A stretch of DNA of 64,000 nt from Dokdonella_A ginsengisoli (lineage in GTDB: Bacteria; Pseudomonadota; Gammaproteobacteria; Xanthomonadales; Rhodanobacteraceae). The notes under the pieces are model-generated. The model was not told where the DNA came from and made no database searches. It saw nothing but the letters and a program-made list of their open reading frames with translations. The stretch covers positions 124,001-188,000 of the forward strand of contig NZ_JBHSHD010000008.1 of the NCBI RefSeq assembly GCF_042652785.1, read 5' to 3'. The translations under genes and the position numbers were made by a program. Positions 18,420-26,789 of the stretch are shown piece by piece (position 1 is the first letter of the stretch; every line of letters starts with the position of its first letter).

Positions 18420-18825
18420 CGCGGCGCGGACGTGCCGGAGCGGACGTCGAGCCTGGACGTGCTGCGGTCCGGGCCTCGTCTTGCCGAGCGGAAAAGCCGG
18501 TGGATTCCCGCGTTCGCGGGAATGACGACCGGAGAAACGGGAGCGCCTGGAGGGCTTCGGCGCCTGCACGGCTTCCGACGCCTGGACGGCTTCCGGCACT
18601 TGGAGGCTTGAAGGCACCTCCGGAGGGCGTTCCATTCCCTCCGGCATCCTGCCCGCGAAGCGCCTTGCAACAGCCGGAGGCTGGTCAAGCAGGCATCCAT
18701 CGCAGGCGCCATGAATGGCGTCGCGTCGAGCGACGAACGCTCCATCCCTCCCGATGTCATGCCCGCGAACGCGGGCATCCAAAGGCTCCTGCGCACGCCC
18801 CTCCTTCGCGCGAACGACGCCGGCC
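18420..18825. repeat. gene-free convergent gap with an inverted REP pair
   Basis: The 406 bp between cysH and the convergent cysB hold no gene. Two palindromes in opposite orientation lie at 18504-18523 (ATTCCCGCG-TT-CGCGGGAAT) and 18759-18778 (ATGCCCGCG-AA-CGCGGGCAT); the sequence next to each (AATGACGACC and its counterpart GATGTCAT) is the familiar REP tail. Between them is an imperfect GCCTGGA/GGCTTC repeat around 18548-18610. The flanking hairpins may also end both convergent transcripts. Confidence 0.7.
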
Positions 18826-19821
18826 TCAGGCCGCCGCCAGCCTGCGCTCGTGCAGTTCGCGCCAGGTCGGCGGTACCGGCCACTGCGCCGTCGCGTTGCC
18901 GGCGAGCACGCGGCGCAGCTCGCGGCCGTCGATCTGCGGTGCGACCAGCTCGACCAGGGTGGTCGCGTAGTCGCGCAGCACGCGGTCGCGGCGCAGCACC
19001 AGCCAGGCGGTGCACTCGGGCAGCAGGTCGCCGGCGTCGAACACGCGCAGGTCGACGGCGTCCTCGGGCGTCATCGCCATCTCGGCCAGCACGCCGACGC
19101 CCAGGCCGGCGCGCACGTAGGTCTTGATGAGGTCCGCGTCGCGCGCCGTGCAGGCGAAATTCGGGATCAGCCCGGCCGCGGCGAACGCGTGGCGCAGCGA
19201 GGAATCGGTGCGCAGCGAGGATTCGTAGCTGACCAGCGGATGGCGCGCGAGATCGGCCAGCTTCGGCGCGCGGCCGAGCTTGGCCAGCGCGTGGTCGCGC
19301 GGCGCGACGACCGCGCGCTGCCAGCGGAACAGCGGCACGGCCAGGCCGTCGGACGGCGGCTTGCCGGCGGCGGTACTGACGATGGCGAGGTCGACCTGGC
19401 CGCGCTCGAGCAGCTCCATCACCTGCGCGTCGCCGTGCGGCTTCAGGTGCACGCTGACCTCCGGATAGCGCTTCTTCAGCGCACCGACCGCGGCCGGAAG
19501 CACGAAGCGCGCCTGCGTGTGCGTGGTGGCGATCGACAGCTCGCCCTGCTCGTCGCTGCGCAGGTTCGCCGCCAGCGCGCGGATGTTGGCGGCCTCGGCC
19601 AGGATCGTGCGCGCGCGCGAGATGACCTGCGCGCCCTGCGGCGTCACCGCATCGAGGCTGCGGCCCTTGCGCGCGAACAGCTGGAAGCCGAGTTCGTCCT
19701 CGAGCTGCTTGAGCTGCTTGGACAGGCCCGGCTGGGTGGCGTGCACGCGGTCGGCGGCGAGCGTGATGTTGAGCCCGGAATCGGCGATCGCGACGATGTA
19801 GCGGAGCTGGGTGAGGGTCAT
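18826..19821 (-). CDS. cysB: LysR-type regulator of cysteine genes
   Basis: A 331-residue protein (enteric CysB 324). The ATG at 19821 begins MTLTQLRYIVAIADSGLNIT, the standard family start. The winged helix-turn-helix covers about 1-60 (AADRVHATQPGLSKQLKQLEDELG), followed by FARKGRSL and a periplasmic-binding-protein-like effector domain with TTHTQARFVLP, PHGDAQVMELLERGQVDLAI and a C-terminal CTAWLVLRRDRVLRDY. CysB activates sulfate-assimilation genes when N-acetylserine or O-acetylserine accumulates. It is divergent from cysG and convergent with cysH. A plausible cysB promoter (TGGACG, 17 bp, TAGGCT on the minus strand) overlaps the paired boxes at 19886-19901, so the second regulator may control cysB itself. 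Confidence 0.9.
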   Translation of the reverse strand: MTLTQLRYIVAIADSGLNITLAADRVHATQPGLSKQLKQLEDELGFQLFARKGRSLDAVTPQGAQVISRARTILAEAANIRALAANLRSDEQGELSIATTHTQARFVLPAAVGALKKRYPEVSVHLKPHGDAQVMELLERGQVDLAIVSTAAGKPPSDGLAVPLFRWQRAVVAPRDHALAKLGRAPKLADLARHPLVSYESSLRTDSSLRHAFAAAGLIPNFACTARDADLIKTYVRAGLGVGVLAEMAMTPEDAVDLRVFDAGDLLPECTAWLVLRRDRVLRDYATTLVELVAPQIDGRELRRVLAGNATAQWPVPPTWRELHERRLAAA

Positions 19822-19870
19822 CGAACGCGTCCGGACGCCGCCCGGAACGGCGGCAGGTCTCATGCAGCCT

Positions 19871-19939
19871 AGCGCATGAGTGTTTGGACGTCCAGATGTC
19901 TATCTGTGCGGCACGGAGCGTCACCGTCGCTCATGCGCT
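19871..19939. promoter_or_regulatory. 10-bp inverted repeat flanking the cysB/cysG operator
   Basis: AGCGCATGAG (19871-19880) and CTCATGCGCT (19930-19939) are perfect complements 49 bp apart and enclose the paired boxes. The spacing suits a LysR-type tetramer contacting two distant sites, or a long RNA stem in the cysG leader. Which, if either, is true cannot be decided here. Confidence 0.4.
19886..19901 (+). promoter_or_regulatory. two tandem MetJ-like boxes between cysB and cysG
   Basis: GGACGTCC directly followed by AGATGTCT. Read on the minus strand, the 22-bp neighbourhood (19882-19903) matches the cysJ site (13952-13973) at 20 of 22 positions and has the same orientation relative to cysB as that site has to cysJ. 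Conservation outside the 8-bp cores argues for a shared operator rather than chance. Confidence 0.6.
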
Positions 19940-20035
19940 GGCGGAATGTCCTGCTTCCGCCGCCTCATTTGCCCCGTCCGGCGGCGCGGCGGAGCATCGG
20001 CGCCGTTACTCCGAGTGTGTGTGTGTTCCAGTTGA

Positions 20036-20075
20036 CCGCCGCATCGATCTCCAACGGCGCGGCGGCTTTTTTTTT
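20036..20075 (+). terminator. intrinsic terminator in the cysG leader, possible attenuator
   Basis: Stem CCGCCGC (20036-20042) pairs with GCGGCGG (20059-20065), followed by C and nine T (20067-20075). The cysG start is 19 nt further on. The upstream gene is divergent, so the only rightward transcript that could end here is cysG's own leader. A smaller hairpin, GGCGGAA/TTCCGCC (19940-19946 with 19955-19961), precedes it. The arrangement fits transcription attenuation; the ligand or signal is unknown. Confidence 0.6.
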
Positions 20076-20094
20076 CGCTCCCTGCGCATCCGCG

Positions 20095-21522
20095 ATGGCC
20101 CTGTATCCGTTGTTCGCCGACCTCCGCTCGCGCGCCGTCCTCGTCGTCGGCGGTGGCGCGGTGGCCGAGCGCAAGGCCGGCCGCCTGCTCGCCGCCGGCG
20201 CGCTGGTCACGGTCGGCGCGCCGGAGCTGAGCGCCGGCCTGCGCGAGAAGGCCGCGCGCGGCGTCGTGCGCCATCTGTGCGGGCGGTTCGAGCCGCACTG
20301 GCTCGACGGCGCGTGGCTGGTGGTGGCCGCCACCGGCGATGCGGACGTCAATCGCCGCATCGCCGAATGCGCCGAACGCCGGCGCGTGCTGGTCAACGTC
20401 GTCGACGACGCCGTGCTGTCGAGCTTCCACGTGCCGGCGGTGGTCGAACGCGCGCCGCTGGTGGTCGCGATCTCCAGCGGCGGCGCCGCTCCCGCGCTCG
20501 CCAGCCACGTGCGCGGACGCATCGAGGCCCTGCTCGAACCCTCGCTCGGCGCGCTGGCCACGCTGGCGCAGCGCTGGCGCGGACGGCTGCGCGAACGCCT
20601 GCCGGACGCCGCCGCGCGGCGGCGCTTCTTCGAGCGCTGCCTGCTCGGGCCGGTCGCCGACCTGCTGCGGCGCGGACGCGCGGAAGCGGCGGAAGCCGAG
20701 CTCGCGCGCGCCCTGGCGGGTCCGGCGGCGGCTCCGCAAGGCTCGGTCGTCCTGGTCGGCGCCGGTCCCGGCGATCCCGGCCTGCTCACGCTCGCCGCGC
20801 TGCGCGCGCTCGGCACCGCCGACGTGATCCTGCACGACCGCCTGGTCAGCGCCGAGGTGCTGGCGCTGGCGCGCCGCGACGCCGAGGCGATCGACGTCGG
20901 CAAGCGTGTCGGCGGCCACCGCAGCCAGCAGGACGAGATCCACGCGCTGATGCTTTTCCATGCGCGTGCCGGGCGCCGCGTCGTGCGCCTGAAGGCCGGC
21001 GATCCGTTCGTGTTCGGCCGCGGCGGCGAGGAACTGGAATTCCTGCGCGCGCACGGCGTCGCCTACGAGGTCGTGCCCGGCATCACTGCGGCGCTGGCCT
21101 GCGCCGCCTACGCCGGCGTGCCGCTGACGCACCGCGAGCACGCGCAGTCGGCGCGCCTGGTCACGGCGCACTGCCGCGACTCGCTCGACACCCTCGACTG
21201 GCCCGCGCTCGCCGCCGAGCGCCAGACCCTGGCGGTGTACATGGGCGTGGCCGGCCTGGAAACCCTGCGCGCGCGCCTGCTCGAACACGGCCGCGCGCCC
21301 GGCACGCCGTTCGCGCTGGTCGAGAACGGCTCGCGGCGCGAGCAGCGCGTCGTCACCGGCACCCTGGCGGAACTGCCCGAACGCGCCCGCGCGCACGCGG
21401 TGCAGGCGCCGGCCCTGCTGATCCTCGGCGAGGTGGCCGCGCTGGCGCAATGCCTGCACTGGTTCGGCGCGCCGCCGCTCGGGCGCGCGACCGAGCCGAT
21501 CCGGGAAGCGCGCGCCGCGTAG
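20095..21522 (+). CDS. cysG: siroheme synthase, trifunctional
   Basis: A 475-residue protein (enteric CysG 457). The ATG at 20095 begins MALYPLFADLRSRAVLVVGGGAVAERK; the frame is open further up but through the leader terminator. The N-terminal half is the precorrin-2 dehydrogenase/ferrochelatase (NAD-binding VVGGGAVAERKAGRLL; VVDDAVLSSFHVPAVVERAPLVVAISS). The C-terminal half, from about 218, is uroporphyrinogen-III methyltransferase (SVVLVGAGPGDPGLLTLAAL, HDRLVSAEVL, LKAGDPFVFGRGGEE, PGITAALACAAYAGVPLTHR). It makes siroheme for CysI, so its place beside cysB fits the pathway. A strong SD is not evident. Its promoter region carries the paired boxes and its leader a terminator. Confidence 0.94.
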   Translation: MALYPLFADLRSRAVLVVGGGAVAERKAGRLLAAGALVTVGAPELSAGLREKAARGVVRHLCGRFEPHWLDGAWLVVAATGDADVNRRIAECAERRRVLVNVVDDAVLSSFHVPAVVERAPLVVAISSGGAAPALASHVRGRIEALLEPSLGALATLAQRWRGRLRERLPDAAARRRFFERCLLGPVADLLRRGRAEAAEAELARALAGPAAAPQGSVVLVGAGPGDPGLLTLAALRALGTADVILHDRLVSAEVLALARRDAEAIDVGKRVGGHRSQQDEIHALMLFHARAGRRVVRLKAGDPFVFGRGGEELEFLRAHGVAYEVVPGITAALACAAYAGVPLTHREHAQSARLVTAHCRDSLDTLDWPALAAERQTLAVYMGVAGLETLRARLLEHGRAPGTPFALVENGSRREQRVVTGTLAELPERARAHAVQAPALLILGEVAALAQCLHWFGAPPLGRATEPIREARAA

Positions 21523-21681
21523 GCGTAGGATGGCCGCATCGTCGGCGCTGCATCAGCGCGCCGGCGAGGCGCCTGACCGAACGGCCACCCGACGGTGTTG
21601 CTGAAATCTCGCGGTCGCAAGATCGACCCCGGCGAAACCCCGCCCGCCGCGCCCGGCGGAACGCATCAACAGGAGCCCATC

Positions 21682-22638
21682 ATGATCCACGACTCGATCC
21701 TCGGCACCGTCGGCCACACGCCCGTCGTGCGGCTGCAGCGCCTGGCACCGGCGCACGTCGACCTCTACGTCAAGGTCGAAGCCTTCAACCCCGGCGGCTC
21801 GGTCAAGGACCGGCTCGCGCTGGCGATCGTGCTCGACGCCGAGCAGAAGGGACTGCTCAAACCCGGCGACACCATCGTCGAGGCGACCTCGGGCAACACC
21901 GGCGTCGCGCTGGCGATGGTCGCCGCCGCGCGCGGCTACAAGTTCGTCGCGGTGATGACCGAAACCTTCTCGATCGAACGCCGCAAGCTGATGCGCGCGT
22001 ACGGCGCCAAGGTGATCCTGACGCCGGCCGCCGAGCGCGGCACCGGCATGGTCCGCAAGGCCGAGGAACTGGCCGCCAAGCACGGCTGGTTCCTCGCGCG
22101 GCAGTTCCAGAACCCGGCCAATCCGGCCTATCACCGCAACACGACCGCGGCGGAGATCCTGCGCGATTTCGCCGGCCGCCGGCTCGACTACTTCGTGTCC
22201 GGCTGGGGCACCGGCGGCACCCTGACCGGCGTCGGCGAGGTGCTGCGCCTGGCGCGGCCGGAGGTGAAGATCGTCGCCACCGAGCCGGCCGGCGCGCCGC
22301 TGCTGTCGGGCAAGGAATGGAAGCCGCACAAGATCCAGGGCTGGACGCCGGACTTCCTGCCCGACGTGCTCTCGCGCACGGTCGCGCACGACATCGAGCT
22401 GGTCGACGAGGTCGTCGCGCGCGACACCGCGCGCCGGCTCGCCGCCGAGGAAGGCATCTTCGCCGGCATCTCCTCCGGCGCGACCCTCGCCACCGCGCTG
22501 AAGGTCGCCGCGGAGGCGCCGCAGGGTTCGGTGCTGCTGGCGATGCTGCCCGACACCGGCGAACGCTACCTCAGCACGTTCCTGTTCGAAGGCGTGAACG
22601 AAGGCTCCGACGACGAGTGGCTGGCCTCGCTCGGCTGA
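21682..22638 (+). CDS. cysK: cysteine synthase (O-acetylserine sulfhydrylase)
   Basis: A 318-residue PLP enzyme; the ATG at 21682 has AGGAG 6 nt upstream. It condenses O-acetylserine with sulfide to give cysteine. K42 in NPGGSVKDR is the PLP lysine; EATSGNTGVALA is the substrate/phosphate loop; SGWGTGGTLTGVGEVLR binds the PLP phosphate; PDTGERYLS near the C-terminus is the CysK-type ending, although CysM and cystathionine synthase-like members are close relatives. It lies 159 bp after cysG in the same direction and completes the sulfate-to-cysteine set. A hairpin at 22753-22780 probably ends its transcript. Confidence 0.9.
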   Translation: MIHDSILGTVGHTPVVRLQRLAPAHVDLYVKVEAFNPGGSVKDRLALAIVLDAEQKGLLKPGDTIVEATSGNTGVALAMVAAARGYKFVAVMTETFSIERRKLMRAYGAKVILTPAAERGTGMVRKAEELAAKHGWFLARQFQNPANPAYHRNTTAAEILRDFAGRRLDYFVSGWGTGGTLTGVGEVLRLARPEVKIVATEPAGAPLLSGKEWKPHKIQGWTPDFLPDVLSRTVAHDIELVDEVVARDTARRLAAEEGIFAGISSGATLATALKVAAEAPQGSVLLAMLPDTGERYLSTFLFEGVNEGSDDEWLASLG

Positions 22639-22752
22639 GCGGCGACGACGCGGCGGCAACCGCGCGGGCCCCGGCCGGTACCTAGGCTCGGGTCCGGTGC
22701 GTCAGTCGGTCACTGTTGCGAGCCGGTCGGCCGATCGAGACTGCGTGGCCCA

Positions 22753-22780
22753 CGCCGTGCGCGTTCGCGCGCGGCGTTTT
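22753..22780 (+). terminator. hairpin with short T-run after cysK
   Basis: CGCCGTGCG (22753-22761) pairs with CGCGCGGCG (22768-22776) with one G-U, followed by TTTT. It lies 115 bp after the cysK stop and only 19 bp before the TonB receptor start, so it could instead act inside the receptor's leader. No known riboswitch consensus was recognised upstream. Confidence 0.5.
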
Positions 22781-22799
22781 CCTCTCGACAGGGCCGCCG

Positions 22800-25049
22800 A
22801 TGCCGCGTCTTCGTTCCCTCGCCGCCGCGCTGGCGGCGCTGCCCCTGGCCGTCACGGCCGACGAACTGCCGCAGGTCGACCTCGAACGCGTCGTCGTCAC
22901 CGCCCCGAAGGGTGAGATCGCCGGCGTCGCCGCGGACACGCCCGGCCCCTCGTTCGGCATCGACGCGGCGGCGCTCGACGCGTTCAACGTCGCCAACAGC
23001 GAGGACGCGCTCAAGCACGCGCCGAACCTCGCCGTGCGGCGGCGCTTCGTCGGCGACAACAACTCGATCGTGGCGGTGCGCAGCACCAGCTCGCGCCAGT
23101 CCGCACGCACCCTGGTCTACGCCGACGGCCTGCTGCTGAGCAACCTGCTCGGCTCGGATTTCGGCTTCGCGCCGCGCTGGTCGGCGATCGCGCCGGCCGA
23201 GATCGAACGCGTCGACGTGCTCTACGGGCCCTACTCGGCCGCGCTGCCGGGCAACTCGCTCGGCGCCACCGTGCTGATCGCCACGCGCATGCCGGCGCAG
23301 TTCGAGGCCGACGCCGGCGCGCAGTGGCTGCGCCAGTCGTTCGACCTGTTCCGCACGCGCGGCGACTACGACGGCTCGCACCAGAACGCCTACGTCGGCA
23401 GCCGCAGCGGCGCATGGTCGTACCTGCTGAGCCTGGACCATCTGGAGAACACCGGCCAGCCACTGAGCTTCTACACCGCCGCGCTGTCGACCGTGCCGGC
23501 CGGCGCGGACGACGTCGCGGTCCGCGGCGCCGCGCCCTACGTCGACCAGTTCGGCCGCCGCGGCTACGCCTTCGGCGTCAACGGCGAGGGCGAGACGCGC
23601 ATCGACAACACGCAGGCCAAGTTCAAGCTCGCCTACGATTTCGCGCCGGACACGCGGCTGGCGCTGACGGTGGTCGACTGGCGCCAGGATTCGAGCAACC
23701 GCACCGGCAGCTACCTGCGCGACGCGGACGGCCGCGTCGTCAGCGGCGGCAGCATCGCCATCGACGGCCAGCGCTACGTGCTGCCGGCGAACGCGTTCGC
23801 GCCCGGCGATGGCGAGGCAACCAGACGGCTGTACGGCCTTTCCTTCTCCTCGCGCCGCGACGATGGCTGGAGCGTGGAGGCGACCGCGTCGCTGTTCGAC
23901 GTCGTGCGCGACGTCTCGGCCACCTCGGCGGGCGCCGGCGAAGGCGCGGGCCAGGTTGGCTACGGCGACGGCAGCGGCTGGCGCACGTTCGACCTGCGCA
24001 CCGACCGCCGCTTCGACGCGCACGCGCTCTCCTTCGGCTATCACTACGACCGCTACGTGCTCGACAGCCGCACCTTCGACGCCGCCGACTGGCGCGGGCG
24101 CAGCCTGACCGCGTTCGACAACGCCTTCGCCGGCAAGACGCAGACGCAGGCGCTGTTCGCGCAGGACGCCTGGCGCTTCGCGCCGCAGTGGAAGCTGGTC
24201 GCCGGCCTGCGCTACGAGCGCTGGCGCGCCTTCGACGGCCGGCGCGCGCAGGACGCCGTGCGGATCGGCTACGCCACCCGCTCCGACGCGTACTGGTCGC
24301 CCAAGCTCGCGCTCGAACGCGAGTTCGCCGACGGCTGGAGCGCGCGCCTGTCGCTCGGCCGCGCGCTGCGCCTGCCGACCGTCAGCGAGCTGTTCCAGGG
24401 CCGCATCACCGGCGGCGCGCTGATCAACAATGATCCGGACCTGAAACCCGAGCGCGCGTTCTCCAAGGACCTGACCGTCGAGCGCGCGCTGGCGTCGGGC
24501 ACGCTGCGCCTGTCGCTGTACGAGGACGACGTGCGCGACGCGCTGTTCAGCCAGACCGACACGACCGTCTTCCCGACCGTGACCAACATCCAGAACGTCG
24601 ACCGCGTGCGCACACGCGGACAGGAGGTCGCATGGGACTGGCGCGACGCCGCGCGCGGATTCGATCTGGGCCTCAGCGCCGCGCACAACGACGCGCGCAC
24701 CGTGGCCAATGCGAAGAATCCGGCCAGCGTCGGCAAGCGCTTCTACCGCATTCCCGAATGGCGCGCCGACGTGGTCGGCACCTGGCACTTCGACGACGCC
24801 GCCGCGCTGACCCTGGCCGCGCGCTACTCCGGCCGCCAGTACAACACGCTGGACAACTCCGACGTGCACCCGGACACGTTCGGCGGTACCAGCTCGTACC
24901 TCGTCGTCGACGCCAAGCTGAAGCTGCGCCTGGGTGCGAACGCCGAACTGGGTTTGGGCATCGACAACGCAACCGACCGCCGCTACTACGTGTACCACCC
25001 CTATCCGGGCCGCACGTTCTACGCCGAGGGCAAGGTGTCGTACCGATGA
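22800..25049 (+). CDS. TonB-dependent outer-membrane receptor
   Basis: A 749-residue protein. The ATG at 22800 gives a signal peptide (LRSLAAALAALPLAVTA); upstream in-frame starts lack one. The TonB box/plug begins LERVVVTAPK, with plug motifs VRSTSSRQSARTLVYADGL and IERVDVLYGPYSAALPGNSLG. The barrel ends in YYVYHPYPGRTFYAEGKVSYR with the usual terminal aromatic pattern, and LPTVSELFQG and DLKPERAFSKDLTVE are typical barrel signatures. These receptors import ferric siderophores, haem, cobalamin or other metal complexes using TonB energy. The PepSY-type membrane protein downstream favours an iron or copper substrate, but the ligand is not determinable. Three REP palindromes separate it from that gene. 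Confidence 0.92.
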   Translation: MPRLRSLAAALAALPLAVTADELPQVDLERVVVTAPKGEIAGVAADTPGPSFGIDAAALDAFNVANSEDALKHAPNLAVRRRFVGDNNSIVAVRSTSSRQSARTLVYADGLLLSNLLGSDFGFAPRWSAIAPAEIERVDVLYGPYSAALPGNSLGATVLIATRMPAQFEADAGAQWLRQSFDLFRTRGDYDGSHQNAYVGSRSGAWSYLLSLDHLENTGQPLSFYTAALSTVPAGADDVAVRGAAPYVDQFGRRGYAFGVNGEGETRIDNTQAKFKLAYDFAPDTRLALTVVDWRQDSSNRTGSYLRDADGRVVSGGSIAIDGQRYVLPANAFAPGDGEATRRLYGLSFSSRRDDGWSVEATASLFDVVRDVSATSAGAGEGAGQVGYGDGSGWRTFDLRTDRRFDAHALSFGYHYDRYVLDSRTFDAADWRGRSLTAFDNAFAGKTQTQALFAQDAWRFAPQWKLVAGLRYERWRAFDGRRAQDAVRIGYATRSDAYWSPKLALEREFADGWSARLSLGRALRLPTVSELFQGRITGGALINNDPDLKPERAFSKDLTVERALASGTLRLSLYEDDVRDALFSQTDTTVFPTVTNIQNVDRVRTRGQEVAWDWRDAARGFDLGLSAAHNDARTVANAKNPASVGKRFYRIPEWRADVVGTWHFDDAAALTLAARYSGRQYNTLDNSDVHPDTFGGTSSYLVVDAKLKLRLGANAELGLGIDNATDRRYYVYHPYPGRTFYAEGKVSYR

Positions 25050-25119
25050 AGGCGCCGGACGGGGGAAATCGGGCGTGACGCCCCACGCCGAAAGCCCTCA
25101 CCCGGCGCTGATGCGCCGA

Positions 25120-25359
25120 CCTCTCCCGCGAGCGGGAGAGGTGAGTTCGCCGACCGACGGGATGCGCCAATACAAAATCGAGGACGTTCCGAATTCGCAT
25201 GGCACCTGGATCCGGCAGATTGGGAGCCGGCATTGCCTTCTCCCGGCAACGGGAGAAGGTGGCCCGGAGGGCCGGATGAGGGGAATCGCAGCCGCACGCC
25301 TCACTCCGAAAATCCCTCGCCCGCGCCTGCGGCGCGACCTCTCCCGCAAGCGGGAGAGG
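25120..25359. repeat. three REP-like palindromes between receptor and PepSY genes
   Basis: The 334-bp gap holds no gene. Palindromes lie at 25120-25141 (CCTCTCCCGC-GA-GCGGGAGAGG), 25236-25259 (CCTTCTCCCG-GCAA-CGGGAGAAGG) and 25338-25359 (CCTCTCCCGC-AA-GCGGGAGAGG). Around 25157-25205 a short AT-richer island (ATACAAAATCGAGGACG) may hold a promoter for the downstream genes, though no clear -35/-10 pair is seen. Confidence 0.75.
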
Positions 25360-25383
25360 TGAGGTCGCCAACGAAACCTGCTC

Positions 25384-26751
25384 ATGAACCCGAAGCGCTC
25401 CGCATCCAAGCCCGGCCTCGACTACCGCACCGTCTGGCGCTGGCACTTCTACGCCGGCCTGTTCTGCATTCCGTTCGTGCTGTGGCTGGCGGCGACCGGT
25501 TCGATCTACCTGTTCAAGCCGCAGATCGAAACCTGGCTCGACCGTCCCTACGAGCATCTGGCCGTCGACGGCGCGCGCGCGGCGCCGCAGGCGATCGTCG
25601 CCGCCGCGCTGGCGGCGGTGCCGGGTTCGGCGCTGAACGCCTACGAGCTGCCGTCCTCGCCCGATTCCGCCGTGCGCGTGTTGGTCGGCAGCGGCGAGCG
25701 GCTGGTGCGCGTCTACGTGCATCCGCACACGCGGGCGATCCTGAAGACGATCGACGAGGACCAGCGTCCGATGCGCTGGATCTTCCGCCTGCACGGCGAA
25801 CTGATGCTCGGCGACCGCGGCTCGATGATCGTCGAGCTGGCCGCGTCGTGGGCGATCGTGATGCTGCTCAGCGGATTGTGGCTGTGGTGGCCGCGCGACG
25901 GTGCCGGCGCGGCCGGCGTGCTGTATCCGCGCCTGTCCGCCGGCGGCCGCCGCTTCTGGCGCGACCTGCACGCGGTGACCGGCACGTGGGTGTCGCTGTT
26001 CGCGCTGTTCCTGATGTTCTCCGGCCTGCCGTGGGCCAAATCCTGGGGCGGCCTGCTGAAGGAAGCGCGCAGCCTCGGCAGCAGCGTCGCCGTGCGCCAG
26101 GACTGGAACACCGGCCGCGCCGGCGAACTGGCCGAGCGGCGCGCGGCGAACGCGGCGCCCGACGGCGGCCACGCCGGGCATCGCGCGCACACCGACACCT
26201 CGGCGCCGCGCGACTACGCTGCGCTCGATCGCTTGGTGCCGGTGGTGGCGGCGCAGCGGCTCGCCGCGCCGGTGCTGATCGCGCCGCCGTCGCGCGCGGA
26301 GGCGAACTGGAGCGCGCGTTCCGAAGCGCAGAACCGCCCGCTGCGCGCGAACCTGCGGCTCGACGGCGCGAGCGGCGCGATCGTGCAGCGCACCGATTTC
26401 GGCCAGCGGCCGCTGCTCGACCGCATCGTCGGCGTCGGCGTCGCCGCGCACGAGGGCCAGCTGTTCGGCTGGCCGAACCAGATGCTCGGCGCGTTCACCG
26501 CGCTCGGCCTGATCGCGGTCTCGCTGAGCGCGGTGGCGATGTGGTGGAAGCGCCGCCGCAGCGGTGTGCTCGGCGCGCCGCCGGCGCTGGCGGAGCGGCG
26601 GCTGTCGTGGCCGTTCCTCGGTCTGGTCGCGGTCCTCGCCGTGCTGCTGCCGCTGTTCGGCGCCTCGCTGCTGCTGGTGCTTGCGCTGGAACGCTGGGCG
26701 CTGCGCCGGTCGGCGCGGCTGGCGCAGTTCCTCGGGCTGCGCACCGCGTGA
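25384..26751 (+). CDS. PepSY-associated inner-membrane protein (PiuB-like)
   Basis: A 455-residue membrane protein. It starts RTVWRWHFYAGLFCIPFVLWLAATGSIYLF, the conserved first helix of PepSY-associated TM proteins. Other TM segments are SWAIVMLLSGLWLWW, TWVSLFALFLMFSGLPWAKSWG, GAFTALGLIAVSLSAVAMWW and LVAVLAVLLPLFGASLLLVLAL. His residues near helices (RWHF, RLHGELM, LHAVTG, AHEGQLFGWPNQ) are the conserved set suspected to bind haem or metal. Members often accompany TonB-dependent siderophore receptors and may act in reductive iron release. Here it follows such a receptor and precedes a two-component system, all rightward. Confidence 0.85.
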   Translation: MNPKRSASKPGLDYRTVWRWHFYAGLFCIPFVLWLAATGSIYLFKPQIETWLDRPYEHLAVDGARAAPQAIVAAALAAVPGSALNAYELPSSPDSAVRVLVGSGERLVRVYVHPHTRAILKTIDEDQRPMRWIFRLHGELMLGDRGSMIVELAASWAIVMLLSGLWLWWPRDGAGAAGVLYPRLSAGGRRFWRDLHAVTGTWVSLFALFLMFSGLPWAKSWGGLLKEARSLGSSVAVRQDWNTGRAGELAERRAANAAPDGGHAGHRAHTDTSAPRDYAALDRLVPVVAAQRLAAPVLIAPPSRAEANWSARSEAQNRPLRANLRLDGASGAIVQRTDFGQRPLLDRIVGVGVAAHEGQLFGWPNQMLGAFTALGLIAVSLSAVAMWWKRRRSGVLGAPPALAERRLSWPFLGLVAVLAVLLPLFGASLLLVLALERWALRRSARLAQFLGLRTA

Positions 26752-26789
26752 CGGCGCCGTCCGCGGCGCGCGGAGTACGATCCCCCGCC

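Noticed and set aside
18426..18465. Three GGACGT cores just after cysH, resembling the paired boxes
   Set aside because: They are separated by 8 or more bases rather than abutting, lack the palindromic 8-mer and lie after a gene in a convergent gap; probably chance.
19876..20094. Extending cysG to an ATG at 19876
   Set aside because: The frame is open, but the extension would run through the paired boxes and the T-run terminator, and CysG family members begin at the MALYPLF-type start.
22639..22799. A cobalamin riboswitch in the leader of the TonB receptor
   Set aside because: No B12-box-like sequence was found; the terminator-like hairpin is better explained as the end of cysK transcription.
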